A model generated the notes under the pieces. The model had not been told where the DNA came from. It made no database searches and worked only from the letters and a program-made list of their open reading frames with translations. A stretch of DNA of 64,000 nucleotides from Carnegiea gigantea (taxonomy: Eukaryota; Streptophyta; Magnoliopsida; Caryophyllales; Cactaceae): NCBI GenBank assembly GCA_029747015.1, contig JAKOGI010000426.1, forward strand, positions 499,501 through 563,500. The letters run 5' to 3'. A program made the position numbers and the translations under genes. Positions 43,546 to 54,609 of the stretch are shown piece by piece; position 1 is the first letter of the stretch, and each line of letters opens with the position of its first letter.

Positions 43546-46500
43546 CTCAGGGTCGTCCGCTCTAGGGTGCGACCTCATGGTCATCCGCTCCAGGCCGTAG
43601 CCTCAGGGTCAGCCCCTCTAGAATGCGCCCTCACGATCATCCACACACCCCAGGGAGTGGCTCCAGGGCCATGCCCTACAGAGCGCGGATTTACGGTCGC
43701 CCGCTTCACTCAGCGCCAGCAGGGGGTGAGTTCCAGGGCGCGACCTCACGGCCGTCTACTCCAAGGCGCAGCCTCAGGGTCACCCGCTCCAGGGTGCGGC
43801 CTCAAGGTCATCCGCTCTATTTTGTCCTAGTAGGGGTTGAGTTATAGGGCACGACCCAAGGGTCATCCCCTCCAGGGTGCGGCCTCAGGGTCGTCCGCTC
43901 CAGGGCGCGGCCTCAAAGTCATCCGCTCGAGGGCGCGGCCTCAGGATCGTCCGCTCGAGGGCGCGGCCTCAGGATCGTCCGCTCTAGGGCGCGGCCTCAG
44001 GGCCGCCCGCTATAGGGCGTGGGCCCAGGGTCGTACCCTCCAGGGCGCCGCCTTAGGGTCGCCCGCTCCAGTCAGCTCTAGTAGGGGGTGAGTTCCAAGG
44101 TGCGACCTCACGACCGGCTGCTCCAGGGCGCAGCCTCAGGGTCGCCCGCTCAAGGGTGCGGCCTCAAGGTCGTCCGCTCTACTTTCCCCCAGTAGGGGTT
44201 GAGTTCTAAGGTGCGGCCCGAGGGTCATCCCCCCAGGGCACGGCCTTAGGGTCGTCCGCTCCAGGGCAAGGCCTTGAGGTCATCCGCTCAAGAACGCGGC
44301 CTCAAAGTCATCCGCTCCGGGGCGCGGCCTCAGGGTTGCCCGCTATAGGGCGCGGGCCCAGGGTCGTCCCCTCTAGGGCGCGGCCCTAGGGCCGCCTGCT
44401 CCACTCAGCCCCAGTAGGGGGTGAGTTCCAGGGCGCGGCCTCACGACCGTCTCCTCTAGGGCGCAGCCTGAGGGTCGCCCGCTCCAGGGTGCCGCCTCAA
44501 GGTCGTCTGCTCTACTTTGCCCCAGTAGGGATTGAGTTCTAGGGCGCGGCCCGAGGGTCATCCCCCCCAGGGCGCGGCCTTAGAGTCGTCCGGTCCAGCG
44601 CGCGGCCTTAAGGTCATCAGCTCAAGAACGCGGCCTCAAAATCGTCCGCTCCAAGGCGCGGCCTTAGGGTCGCCTGCTCCACTCAGCCTTAGTGGGGGGT
44701 GAGTTCTAGGGCGCGGCCTCACAGCCGTCTGCTCTAGCGCGCAGCCACAGGGTCGCCCGCTCTAGGGTATGACCTCAAGGTCGTCCGCTCTACTTTGCCC
44801 CAGTAGGGGTTGAGTTCTAGGGTGCAGTCTCAAGGTCATCCCCTCCAGGGCGCGGCCTTAGGGTCGTCCACTCCGGGGCACGGCCTCAAAGTCATCCGCT
44901 CAAGAACGCAGCCTTAAAGTCGTCTGCTCCAGGGCGCGGCCTCAGGATCGTCCGCTTCAGGGCGCGGCCTCAGGGTCGCCCGCTATAGGGTGTGGGCCCA
45001 GGGTCCTCCCTTCTAGGGCGCGGCTTTAGGGCCACCTGCTCCACTCAGCCCCAGTAGGGAGTGAGTTCCAGGCGCGTCCTCACGGCCGTCTGCTCTAGGG
45101 CGCAGCCTCAGGGTCGCCCTCTCCAGGGTGCAGGCTCAAGGTCGCCCACTCTACTTTGCCCCAGTAGAGGTTGAGTTCTGACGCACGCCCCGAGGGTCGT
45201 CCCCTCCAGGGTGCGATCTTAGGGTCGTTCGCCCCAGGGCGCGGCCTCAAGGTCGTCCGCTCAAGAATGCGGCGTCAAAGTCGTCCACTCAAGGGTGCGG
45301 CCTCAGGGTCGTCCCCTCTAGGGCGCGGGCCCAGGGTCGTCCCCTCCAGGGCGCGGCCTTAAGGTCGCCCGCTCCACTCAGCCCCAGTAGGGGGTGAGTT
45401 CTAAGGCGCGGCCTCACAGCCGTCTGCTCTAGGGCGCAGCCTCAGGGTCGCCCGCTCCAGGGTGCGGCCTCAGGGTCGCCCGCTCTACTTTACCCCAGCA
45501 GGGGTTGAGTTCTAGGCCGCGGCTTGAGGGTCATCCCCCCCAGGGCGCGGCTTGAGCGTCGTCCGGTCCAGGGTGCGGCCTCAAGGTCATCCGCTCAAGA
45601 ACGCGGCCTCAAAGCCGTCTGCTCTAGGGCGCAGCCTCAGGGCCGCCCGCTCCAGGTTGCGGCCTCAAGGTCGTCCGCTCTACTTTGCCCCAGTAGGGGT
45701 TGAGTTCTAGGGTGTGGCCCAAGGATCATCCCCTCCAGGGCGCGCCCTTGCGATCGTCCGCTCTAGGGCGCGGCCTCAGGATCGTCCGGTCCAGGGTACG
45801 GCCTCAGGGTCGCACGCTATAAGGTGCGGGCCCAGGGTCGTCCCTTCCAGGGCGCGACCTTAGGGTCGCCTGCTCCACTCAGCCCCAGTAGGGGGTGAGT
45901 TCCAGGGCGCGGCCTCACAGCCGACCGCTCCAGGGCGCGGTCTCAAGGTCGACCGCTCCAGGGTGCGGTCTCAAGGTCGTCCGCTCTACTTTGCCCCAGT
46001 AGAGGTTGGGTTATAAGGCACGGCCCGAGGGTCATCCCCTCCAGGGCGCGGCCTTAGGGTCGTCCGCTCCAGGGCGCGGCCTCAAGGTCGTCCGCTCAAG
46101 AACATGGCCTCAAAGTCGTCCGCTTCAGGGCGCGACCTTAGGATCGGCCGCTCCAGGACACAGCCTCAGGGTCGCCCGCTATAGGGCACGGGCACAGGGT
46201 CGCCCCCTCCAGGGCACGGCCTTAGGGTCGCCTGCTCCACTCAACCCCAGTAGGGGTTGAGTTCTGGGGCTCGGCCTCACGGGCGTCCGCTCTATGGCGC
46301 GGCCTCAAGGTCGCCCGCTCTAGGGCGCGGCCTCAAGGTCACCCGCTCCACTCAGCCCCAGTAAGGGGTGACTTTCAGGGCGCGGCCGCATGGCCGTATG
46401 CCCTTGGGCGTGGCCTCATGATCGTCCCCTCCAAGGCGCGGTTTTAGGGTTGCCTGCTCTAGGGCGCCGCCTTAGGGTCGTCCCCTCCAGGGTGCGGCCT

Positions 46501-46850
46501 CAGGTTCGCCTGCTACACTCAGCCCTAGTAGGGGTTGAGTTACAGGGCTCGGCCTCACGGCCGTCCGCTCTAAGGTACGACCTCAGGGTCGTCCGCTCTA
46601 CTTCGCCCCAGTAGGGGCTAAGTTCTAGGGCGCAGTCATCTGCCCCAGGGCGCGGCCTCAGGGTCATCCGCTCCGAAGCGCAGCTTCATGGTCATCCGTT
46701 CCACTCAGCCCTCTTAGGGGCTGAGATTCAGGATGCGGTCACAAGAGCGTCCGCTCCGCTCAGTCCTAGTGGAAGCTAAGCTTCATGCCGCAGCTTCTAG
46801 AGGCTAAGTTCCAGGCGCGGCCTCAAGGTAGTCCAACTCAAGGGCGCGAC
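43546..46850 (+). repeat. Element E: array 2, ~28-bp subrepeats in higher-order units
   Basis: Built from a ~28-bp subrepeat (CAGGGCGCGGCCTCA then AGGTCGTCCGCTC). Two spacer types recur roughly every 300-350 bases: CTCAGCCCCAGTAGGGGGTG and TTTGCCCCAGTAGGGGTTG. The spacers contain a CCCC-AGTA-GGGG hairpin. GC-rich and about 3.3 kb long. The repeat-derived reading frames in it are periodic artefacts. Confidence 0.92.
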
Positions 46851-47056
46851 CACACCCCACCTGCCTGTTTCATCTGGATTATTTATACTTGAGCTAGGGG
46901 GAGATTCTCCAATTACCCAGCAGCGACTTCGGTAAACGAAACACCTCGGGATGAAGCGTGACATTGGGCGGTAATGTGAAACAGAAAGGGGGAAGATACC
47001 TTATGCCCGAATTCTACATCCCACCTGCAAGTTTCATCTCACTTTTCGTGCAGATG
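46851..47056 (+). other. Element E: unique 3' segment before the PPT
   Basis: About 200 bases without tandem structure, containing CTTTTCGTGCAGATG upstream of the PPT. No coding frame seen. Confidence 0.5.
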
Positions 47057-47073
47057 GAATGTGAGGGGCTAAA
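47057..47073 (+). promoter_or_regulatory. Element E polypurine tract
   Basis: GAATGTGAGGGGCTAAA directly before the TG of the 3' LTR, matching element D's tract. Confidence 0.85.
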
Positions 47074-47593
47074 TGGTTCCGGGTAAATAATTCCATGTTA
47101 TTTACGCGGACTGAATATGTCGTTAGCCCACCTACCAGAGCCCAACAAAAGGGCTCGTAGGACATGTAATCGACCCTTCCTCCTGGGCCCAACAGGATAC
47201 TCCACTCCCACTATCTGGGCTTCACGAGAACCTCTGGCCTACACACCCTGGGATCGGGGCCCACTATTGAAGCAACATGGAAAATTACTAAAATACCCCT
47301 GATACAGTTTCCTATAAATACTCACCAACCACCTTCAGAAAAAGGGGGGGCTTAGCAATTGTGAGCACTGAATTGACATTGCATCCTTCTCTCTGACCTT
47401 TGACTTAGACACCACCACTGACTTGATCGTCGGAGAGGCGTTCCTCGATCTACAACCCGGAGGTTGCCCTTTTTGCAGGTTGGACCATGCATAGTCGAGG
47501 ACGACGAAGTGTTGATTTCCAGCTGTCAGATAAACCCGTCCCTTTCTCCCACGCTACCAGTGACCATACGTCAAAGGATTTCCTTTGGAATCA
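47074..47593 (+). repeat. Element E: 3' LTR (520 bp)
   Basis: Aligns with the 5' LTR over its length with scattered substitutions (for example ACGTGGACTG versus ACGCGGACTG) and small indels. It ends TTTGGAATCA, followed by GTATG. Confidence 0.94.
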
Positions 47594-48880
47594 GTATGTT
47601 ATAATCAGAGGGAAGACCATTGAAACAAATAAGTTACGTTCCCTATCAAATACATGCGAGAAGAACAAATTAGTCTAGTGAAGCTTTACTAATTTTTTGA
47701 ATAGGATATGGGGAGCTGTATATTTGATTTGCAATATCTCCTAGACTACATACACTTTTCCTTCCTTAAAATCATTCATAACCCCAAATAAATCATAAAC
47801 CAGTAGAATTGTAACCTAGTCCATTAATACTTTTCAGCTCCATTAAATTTTGAGAACACAATTAGTGTTATTTAGTACAAATTAGTCCGTAGATTCCTTC
47901 TTTGGTAATAAGAAGAAAATCAACTTGGACTAGGCATTTTAATTCTCCTTCCTCTACTACCTCTTTAATCACTCTTATTCGAATTTTTGTACTCTTTGTC
48001 CATTCAAAATTGTAAGTGTTCATAGTTTTACTATACACTTTACAGTAAATTTAGAATGGTTATTTTAAAATTTATTTTTTATCTTTTTTTTATTTTGACA
48101 CCATGTAGATAATTTTGAATAGAAAGGAAAACATCTGATGTATATACCTTGGATTTTTAAGTAACTTCAATTACGCAATTTCAATTACACTGCACTTCTT
48201 GTATAAAAATTAACATGGCTTTGACGAACCGAGGGACGTCAATAGTTGGAGAAGAGATAGAATTATGATAATTATAGATATGAAGAGAGAAAATGACGGT
48301 CACCATTATCCAAAATGGGTCATGGCGTAGGCCACAAACAGAGACTAATACACTGACATGCATATGCAATTGTTCTATAATGGACAATAGTTGGTAAATT
48401 AACATGCATGATTATATTTTGGTAGACAATTTTTATTTTTCTATTGAATAATTATAATCTAGGTTGACCAGATAATGTAAGTTATTTGACATAATTGGCT
48501 AGGTGCACTACCTTAGATATAAAACATAAATCACCTGAGTGTTCAATACTTTTAAAAAAAATAAAATAAAAATTAGATGAAGCAATTTAAACCTGTACAT
48601 TTTGTGTTTGTATTAGAGAAAGGAATCTTACTTTTGTATTTGTTCATTGTTTCACTCCCTTCCAATTTTAAGACCTTACTATCTAACACCCTCAATGTTA
48701 ACCATAAATTTAATTATTATGCACATGCTTTACAAATTTATGTACAGAATGTATATTTTACAAATAATTATTAATAATCATAATGATAATAATAATAAAA
48801 ATTAAAAGAAGTAAATAAATAAGTATATAAATAAATAGAATTGTCACCATTTTATTTATCACATATATTCTATACCTTTC
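47594..48880. other. AT-rich intergenic DNA, nothing recognised
   Basis: No homology to other parts of the window and only short chance frames. It ends with CTTTC (48876-48880), the left target duplication of element F. Confidence 0.6.
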
Positions 48881-49217
48881 TGTAACACCTCGAAACTCTA
48901 GTTTCATTTCTTATTTACTAACCATTAGCCTATGTAGCAGCAGAATCTAATTGGGGTGTTACCGCCGTATTTCCTTCTTGGAAATACCAGGCTGGATATC
49001 GAAATAACAATTAATGCAAAAATCTTGAATAATATTTCAACCTGCAGATTATTCCAAATTTAATAACATCTACTAAACCAAACAAATGTTTTTATTATCT
49101 TAACAACTAATTTCTTCGTCTTGGCTCATGCCTTCGGCCCTGGCTCTACTTTATGTTCGCCAATCCCATACACAACTATGTCACCTGAAAACAAAACATT
49201 TTATAAAGGTGAGATAA

Positions 49218-49367
49218 AAAGGGCAGCCCGGTGCACAGGCATCCCGTGTTTACACGTGGTCCGGGGAAGGGCCGCACCCCAAGGGGTGAATTGTAGGCAA
49301 CATAACCTGACTTTGTTAGTGGCTGATTCAACGGCTCAAACCCGTGACCTTTTGGTCACATGGAGAT
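49218..49367 (-). mobile_element. Au-type SINE, 5'-truncated
   Basis: Minus strand: CATGTGACCAAAAGGTCACG, GGTTTGAGCCGT (pol III box B-like), CACCCCTTGGGGTGCGGCCC, TTCCCCGGACCACGTGTAAA, CACGGGATGCCTGTGCACCG, GGCTGCCCTTTTT. These match the plant Au SINE consensus as I remember it. The tRNA-like 5' end with box A is missing. The right LTR of F lacks this segment and reads straight through (GAGATAAACTTAGTGAAC), confirming an insertion. Confidence 0.85.
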
Positions 49368-49636
49368 GAACTCAGTAAACAATCACCCCTAATAGTCAAC
49401 TACGCACACAAATTCATTTGAAAACATTCTAAAGGGGTAGGGGAATAACAGTAAGACTCCAAGACACATTTGTCATCAACACAACTTTTCCTCGTTACCA
49501 ATTCCCTAAGATGCAACTCCTAGCTTATGGCCTAAACACAACATTTAGTTTTTAGGTAAGCGACCCCATTGGGTCTCATAGCCTACGCATCAATTCACCG
49601 CAGCCACTTAACTCGTCCTCGCCTACCACTACTTAG

Positions 49637-50225
49637 TGTCACGGGTTGATAAATTCACTCAAACTTAAACCCGCGCGGCCTAGCAAACTTTACTTTGAAC
49701 TCTTGCTTTGTTTGCTAGTAAGCCTTAAGGATGCTTGACTTAGACTTTGAGAAGTTAAGTAAGCTCACACACACCTTTTAAAGGGAGAAAGTAGTGAGAG
49801 AGTTTGGGAGAATGCTCTTGATTTGCACTTGGAATGCTTTTAATGGCTTTTATAGCTTGATTACAAATGGACCCCCTTTGGGGTATATATACAACTTCCA
49901 CCTCCTCAATGGACGGTGGAGATTTATCCGACTCTACGACTATTATTATTCTTCCAGATTATTCCATACAAATATCCTAGATATTACACACAAGTAGAAT
50001 AGTCTAGAACATTCTAGATGGTAGTCTAGGATATTCTGGTATAGCCTAGAAGGTTCTAGAACCCTCCACAAGGTCCCAGATATTCTAGAACCTTCTAGAA
50101 CAGTCTAGAAGTATCTAGAGTTCTCCAGAAGGTTCTAGAAGAGTCTAGAAGACTCTAGAACATTCTAGTGCATTCTAGAAAATTCCAGACTATTATGGAA
50201 GACTCTGAAAATGCGGCTCGTGACA
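49637..50225 (-). repeat. 3' LTR of the gag-only element, with heat-shock-element cluster
   Basis: 589 bp. The minus-strand TATA box (GTATATATAC) is at 49883-49892. Upstream of it in that orientation are five exact TTCTAGAA palindromes (50054, 50083, 50093, 50133, 50173) plus GAACATTC units. Those at 50083-50100 form TTCtaGAAccTTCtaGAA, a perfect four-unit heat shock element. Confidence 0.85.
50054..50185. promoter_or_regulatory. Cluster of heat shock elements in U3
   Basis: Inverted GAA/TTC pentamers in alternation: 50054-50061, the tetramer 50083-50100, 50133-50140, and a trimer TTCtaGAAaaTTC at 50173-50185. They lie about 165-300 bases upstream of the TATA box in the element's orientation. 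The truncated right LTR keeps two more (51955-51962, 51985-51992). HSF binding is inferred. Confidence 0.7.
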
Positions 50226-50238
50226 TCCTCCCCCACCC
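50226..50238 (-). promoter_or_regulatory. Polypurine tract of the gag-only element
   Basis: The minus strand reads GGGTGGGGGAGGA directly before the LTR start TGTCACGAGCC, showing that the left LTR is the 3' LTR. Confidence 0.8.
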
Positions 50239-50499
50239 AATTGGTTAACATCCTCACTGCCTTTAGGTCTTCGTATGCTCGGCCCTTGAGTAGCCTCGTC
50301 TCCAGGAGATGTCCTTTCTACTCGGTTGGGATAATGTCGTGGCTATCTGTTCGGCACACCGACCCTTTGCTCGCTTGCGCCTCATCCTCGTTCTAGCACG
50401 TTTCCTTCTTTGTGCCAGGTTGCCAGGTGATGTCTTGGGTATAACACTCGTAGGTCCCTCATCACTTTTGAGGGCGGATAGATCGCCTACCTTCTTACT

Positions 50500-51063
50500 T
50501 TCCATGAAGCGAAGGGCAGTTAGCACCTTTTCCTTTTCGGCTTCTCGTCTCATGGGTATTGCATGTGCTTGCCCATTACTCATGATGAACAAGGTGCTAG
50601 CATGAGGAACTATGACGGCTTTCGCCTTATTGAGGAAGTCCATTACAAGATAGAACTTCCGATCACCAAGGGGAGCGACGGTTATGTCGACCTTACCTTT
50701 TCATGGTCCGACCTGGATGTTTGTACCTCGAGCAACTCCATGGATTGGAAGGCTCTTCACATTGACTCCCTTCATATAGCCCTTTTCCTTTTTGTAAGGT
50801 AGGCTAATCTCATCGGCGAGTTCTTTCACCATATACACCTTATCCGCTCCCGTGTGCACCGTTGCTTGGAGTTTCTTACCTCCAACTTCGGTTTCTACAT
50901 ACATGCGGCTACCGGCTTGCTCGCCCACCTTGGATTGGATGGTACTTAGGAGCGATATTGAGGCAATACTTGTTTCCGCTTCACACCTCTCCTCCTCCAT
51001 CACAAGCACAGCAAGTTTCCCATGCTTCAGGCACTCAAAAACCCGATGAGGCCCGTTGCACAA
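50500..51063 (-). pseudogene. Gag-only element: protease remnant
   Basis: After the zinc knuckle the frame at 50701-51063 reads RMYVETEVGGKKLQATVHTG, continuing ADKVYMVKELADEISLPYKK and MKGVNVKSLPIHGVARG. It is a chromovirus-like retropepsin in which the catalytic Asp of DTGA is His. The C-terminal half continues in another frame at 50500-50643 (FLNKAKAVIVPHASTLF). Downstream (50263-50500) the frame is Arg-rich and unrecognised, and no RT follows. Confidence 0.75.
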
Positions 51064-51900
51064 GAAGCATGAGTATTTCCTCAGTATCTCATCCTTCTTG
51101 TCTCTCCGTTTGTCCTTGAAGGTTGTTGGCTTGTCCCGTCTAGGAGACTTGTTTCAATCTCTGTCACTATCACTATCATCGTGGTTCTTCTTGCCTAGCC
51201 CCTAGGAGAAGTCCTTCTTGTACTCATTAAGTGACTCGGCGACGGCAACTACGGAGGCGAGGTCTTGCACACCACGCCTGTCCAACTCGGTCTTGGCCTA
51301 ACCACTTAGGCCATCTAGGAAGGCGAATAAGGCGTCTTCCTATCCCATGTTTGGGATCTCCAAGAGAAGCTCCTGGAATTCCCTCACATACTCACGAAGG
51401 TGGCCCTCCTTGTGTTGGAGGAGCCTCAACTTGGCCCTTGCTTGCTTCACTGCATCCTTAGGATAGAATTGCTCTTTGAGCTCTCTCTTGAATCCCTTCC
51501 AAGTGGTGATCGGAGTGGAACTTCGGTTGACATCGTCACACCTTCGACGCCACCAAATAAGAGCAATATCTTTAAGAGAGAAGGAAGTAAGGTTTACCTT
51601 CTGTGGTTCATCGATGATATCTACTGCTCCAAAGTAGGCCTCAAACTTCCAAAAGAAGTTGTCTATCTCCCTTGCGTTCCTGGCCTCATCGTAGGTTGGC
51701 GTTTGGAGCGCATCCACCTTTGGGTGGTGGACACTTGACCTGATACACCATTGTTTACATTGGCCACCGCGGCCATGCATACCTTTAGTTGGGTTTCCAA
51801 GGCCTCAACCCTCGCCTTGTACACCTCAATCTCAGACTTGCAAGCCACCATCTCGGCTTTGCAAGCTTGGAGTTCTCCATCCCGAAGAGCTCAGACCTCC
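51020..51900 (-). pseudogene. Gag-only element: gag
   Basis: A coiled-coil-like N-terminus (KSEIEVYKARVEALETQLKV) is followed by a Retrotrans_gag core: TYDEARNAREIDNFFWKFEA, YFGAVDI, ALIWWRRRCDD, GFKRELKEQFYP, LREYVREFQELLLEIPNMG and stop. It continues DALFAFLDGLSG and ends in the CCHC-like SCFLCNGPHRVFECLKHGKL near 51050. Gag would form particles and bind RNA. Three or more stops (near 51340, 51299 and 51202) and a frame change inactivate it. The domain order and knuckle resemble chromovirus Gag of the Reina/Galadriel type; the assignment is tentative. Confidence 0.8.
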
Positions 51901-51934
51901 TCATCGACATTACTTGCTAAGTAAGTGTGACAAT

Positions 51935-52067
51935 AGCTAGAGTTCTCCAAAAGGTTCTAGAAGAGTCTAGAAGACTCCAGAAGGTTCTAGAAGACTGTAG
52001 AACATTCTAGCGCATTCCAGAAAATTCCAGACTATTCTGGAAGACTCCGAAAATGTAGCCCGTGACA
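51935..52067 (-). repeat. Truncated 5' LTR of the gag-only element
   Basis: Matches the U3 end of the left LTR (AGAGTTCTCC...AAAATGTAGCCCGTGACA) and stops abruptly at about 51935. TATA, R, U5 and PBS are deleted. Confidence 0.85.
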
Positions 52068-54480
52068 TCAGGCAGTTACCGCTTAATCACTTTCCTGGCC
52101 TACCACCATCATGGATCGTTACTGCCAACCTGGCCCACATCCCCACAGGGCCCGTGGCCACTTACATGCATGCATTAGTTTCCTGGGGAAGGCTAATGGC
52201 CTTCAGTCAACACAACCAGTTCAGGTCTCACCCAGTTAGCCTTTATAAATATTATCACACTTCTCTACCTTAAAGATCGATTTATCATGCCAGGTTCACT
52301 CAGTTTCAACACACTTCCCCAATGACATTTCTACAACAACAAACTTTAAGTTTCCAACATAACCTTACCTAGCTTCAATTCCACAATCATACCACATCAG
52401 GGAAATTCTGTTACACAGTCACACTTAGTTAACTCATGCTATTATTTCACTCAAATAGCACACCAAACAGCTCTTAACATGTTCAAAGCACACATGATTT
52501 TAAAACTCGGGGAAGGGTTAGAGCATGATTATTACCTGGATACCGCACAAGTTACGGGCTTGGTTACTATTCCGAACTTACTGCTCCGTACCTGGGCCAA
52601 CACATAGCCCACACTAAGTCTAACTCAAATGAATTTACTCCCTGGTCTTTTTCTTGCTTCTAAAAACATTTATAAGAATTACCCATACTTTTAAGGCCCC
52701 CAATCCAAGCCCACTCTAGGGTTCAAATCGAGCCAGAATCTGGGCCCCCTTTCAGAGGTCCAACCTTCTAGTCCCAACGTCCAATTCAAAATTTCTAACC
52801 TAATCCAGAAACTTTGCATCCCCTCCCATTTTCATATTTGGGGCTTCTCTCGTTTCTATCCCGAGCTAGGTCATTTTCTCAGTTGTTTGAGGGGTATCAC
52901 TGACTATTCTGGTCTGGACTGTCCTAGGTAAATTGGTTATAACTTGGACCTCGCCACTCCAATCGGCTCGATTCTAAAACAGGGTTGTGCAACACACTTT
53001 GAGGTATCGAATCTAAAAATTTTGGTGATTTTTGGCTCATTAACTCACCCTAGCTAAATTTTTAAAGTTGCCATGACTGCAGTCCATAACCCAGCCCAGC
53101 AGACCCGACCCTGATTTTCTAGCTCAAATTCCTAGCCCGATACGTTTTACATCTGACGTCCAAAATTCAAGATTTTGCCCAATCCAGAAAGAGGCATTTG
53201 TCATCTACAACTTTCTTGTTTTGTGTTTTCACTACTTTAGTCAATATCTAGGCCAAAAACCCTAAAATCCAAAAACTGTCCTTAACTGTCTTAGTTTTGA
53301 CAGTCTCTAGTAAATGGACCATAACTCTCTTGTTACAATTTGAAATTCAACAATTCAAAAGCTGTGGCGTAGAGAGCCCCCGGATCTATCTTCCATTCGA
53401 ATTTGGTGGTGTTTGGACCAGAATACCCATAGAAACAATTTTTTTTAAGTCACATAAATTTTCTGTTCTACCCAGTGGCAGGTTTTCATCACTTCTCCTC
53501 CTAAAACTCGATCTTTTTACTTGACGATCACGTCCACCATTCCCGTGACCCGTTATCCAAGAATCCCGACAACGTTAATCCCACCCCGAGTCATCCAAGT
53601 CATGAAAGACATTAAATTTCATTGCTAAGAACACAAAAACACCAACATATACTTCCCTTGATGTAAACCTGAAATAGTAGCAATGAACTCGTCTCCTTTT
53701 TCGTGGTGCGAATCTGAAAATCATTCAAAAACTCTTTTTAAAACGATTTTCTTGAACTTCAAACAAAATCGTACAAGGAAGATAGTGAGTGCTTAAAGTT
53801 TTGGGTGTTAAAAAAACACGGCGTCAAGGTTTCACCATGTGTTTCTTACCATGGAAGAGGAGAGGGAGATGGTGGTGGTGGTAGCCAGTGCCGGGCTGCA
53901 TGGGGGTTGTAGGGTTAAGGGGGATATGGGGCTAGTGATAGAGAGAGAGATAGAGAGGAGGAAAGAGAATGAGAGGAAGAGGGAGAATGAGAATATGTGA
54001 GGGGGGGATGTTTTTCACGGTTAGGGTTTAGGAGGGGGGTTCTTTTCACGGTGAGGGTTTAGGATGGGGGGTTCATGGCTTGGGGAGGGAAAAAGAAAGA
54101 TAAAAGGAAAAAAAAGAAAGGAAAAAAAAGGAAGGAAAGAGAAGGGAAAAAGGAAGGAAAATAAGGGGGGGAAAGAAGGAGATTAAGTACAAATTCTAGG
54201 GTTTGATTTGGGGGAAAAAATTTAAATTTCAAAATAAAGACAGAAAGGAGGAAAATTAATCAAAAAGATAATTAGTTGAGTTGTGAGATAAAATATTAAA
54301 TTATTTAAATCAAAGAAAAGGAACAAAATAACCCCGATGGAAAATAAGTATATTTTTTTTTCATTGTTGAAATGAAGTTTTAAAGGACAACATGTAGTGA
54401 AAAAAAATTTTTTTTTTATAATGACTTGGATTGCGAGGGTTGGTCCACGTTACTAGGTCTCCCAATTTGATTTTCCGAGG

Positions 54481-54600
54481 TTTTACATACTACCCCACTT
54501 AAGAAAGTTTCATCCCTGAAACTTCACTAAGCTGCGACACAGTACCATTGTGAATATGAATTTCTGGGGTTTTACATACTACCCCACTTAAGAAAGTTTC
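54481..54600. repeat. 31-bp direct repeat at the F LTR/PPT edge
   Basis: TTTTACATACTACCCCACTT AAGAAAGTTTC occurs at 54481-54511 and again at 54570-54600, 89 bases apart. It spans the end of the LTR and the PPT (minus AAGTGGGGTAG), so there are two candidate plus-strand start sites. Confidence 0.85.
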
Positions 54601-54609
54601 GCTCCCAAA

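Larger units (their letters stand above)
42034..47593 (+). mobile_element. Element E: non-autonomous Tat-related element made of hairpin repeats
   Basis: LTRs of 514 and 520 bp (TGGTTCCGGGTAAAT...GGAATCA) flanked by GTAAG and GTATG (one mismatch). PBS TGGCGCCGTCTGTGGGGA and PPT GAATGTGAGGGGCTAAA correspond to those of D. The only coding remnant is about 60 gag codons. The other ~4.3 kb of the interior is tandem repeat. No protease, RT or integrase remains, so movement would need proteins from a D-like element. The interior size and lack of coding resemble a large retrotransposon derivative (LARD). Confidence 0.93.
49637..52067 (-). mobile_element. Gag/protease-only gypsy element (TR-GAG-like) nested in the F LTR
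   Basis: 2431 bp with perfect inverted ends TGTCACGGG...CCCGTGACA, flanked by CTTAG and TCAGG (a degraded duplication, TTAG/TCAG). The left LTR is complete (589 bp). The right LTR keeps only about 130 bases from its U3 start and is joined to the gag leader. Interior on the minus strand: gag with a zinc knuckle, protease, PPT. No RT, RNase H or integrase is present. The right LTR of F has no such insert at the matching place near 61388. It resembles the gag-carrying non-autonomous elements described in plants as TR-GAG. Confidence 0.85.
48881..54487 (-). repeat. Element F: 3' LTR, interrupted by two insertions
   Basis: Collinear with the right LTR: 48881-49217, then a SINE, 49368-49636, then a gag-only element, then 52068-54487. 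Both LTRs share a GTG-rich spot and a GA-rich tract (53937-54000; 63255-63330) and long identical stretches such as CATTTCTACAACAACAAAC. Confidence 0.93.

Noticed and set aside
43546..46850. Several plus- and minus-strand frames of 60-87 codons rich in Arg, Gly and Pro
   Set aside because: They are periodic translations of the 28-bp repeat and restart at each unit; no independent coding signal.
50263..50500. Arg-rich minus-strand frame as a nuclear-protein gene
   Set aside because: It is continuous with the decayed protease tail of the gag-only element and ends at its PPT; no independent start or promoter.
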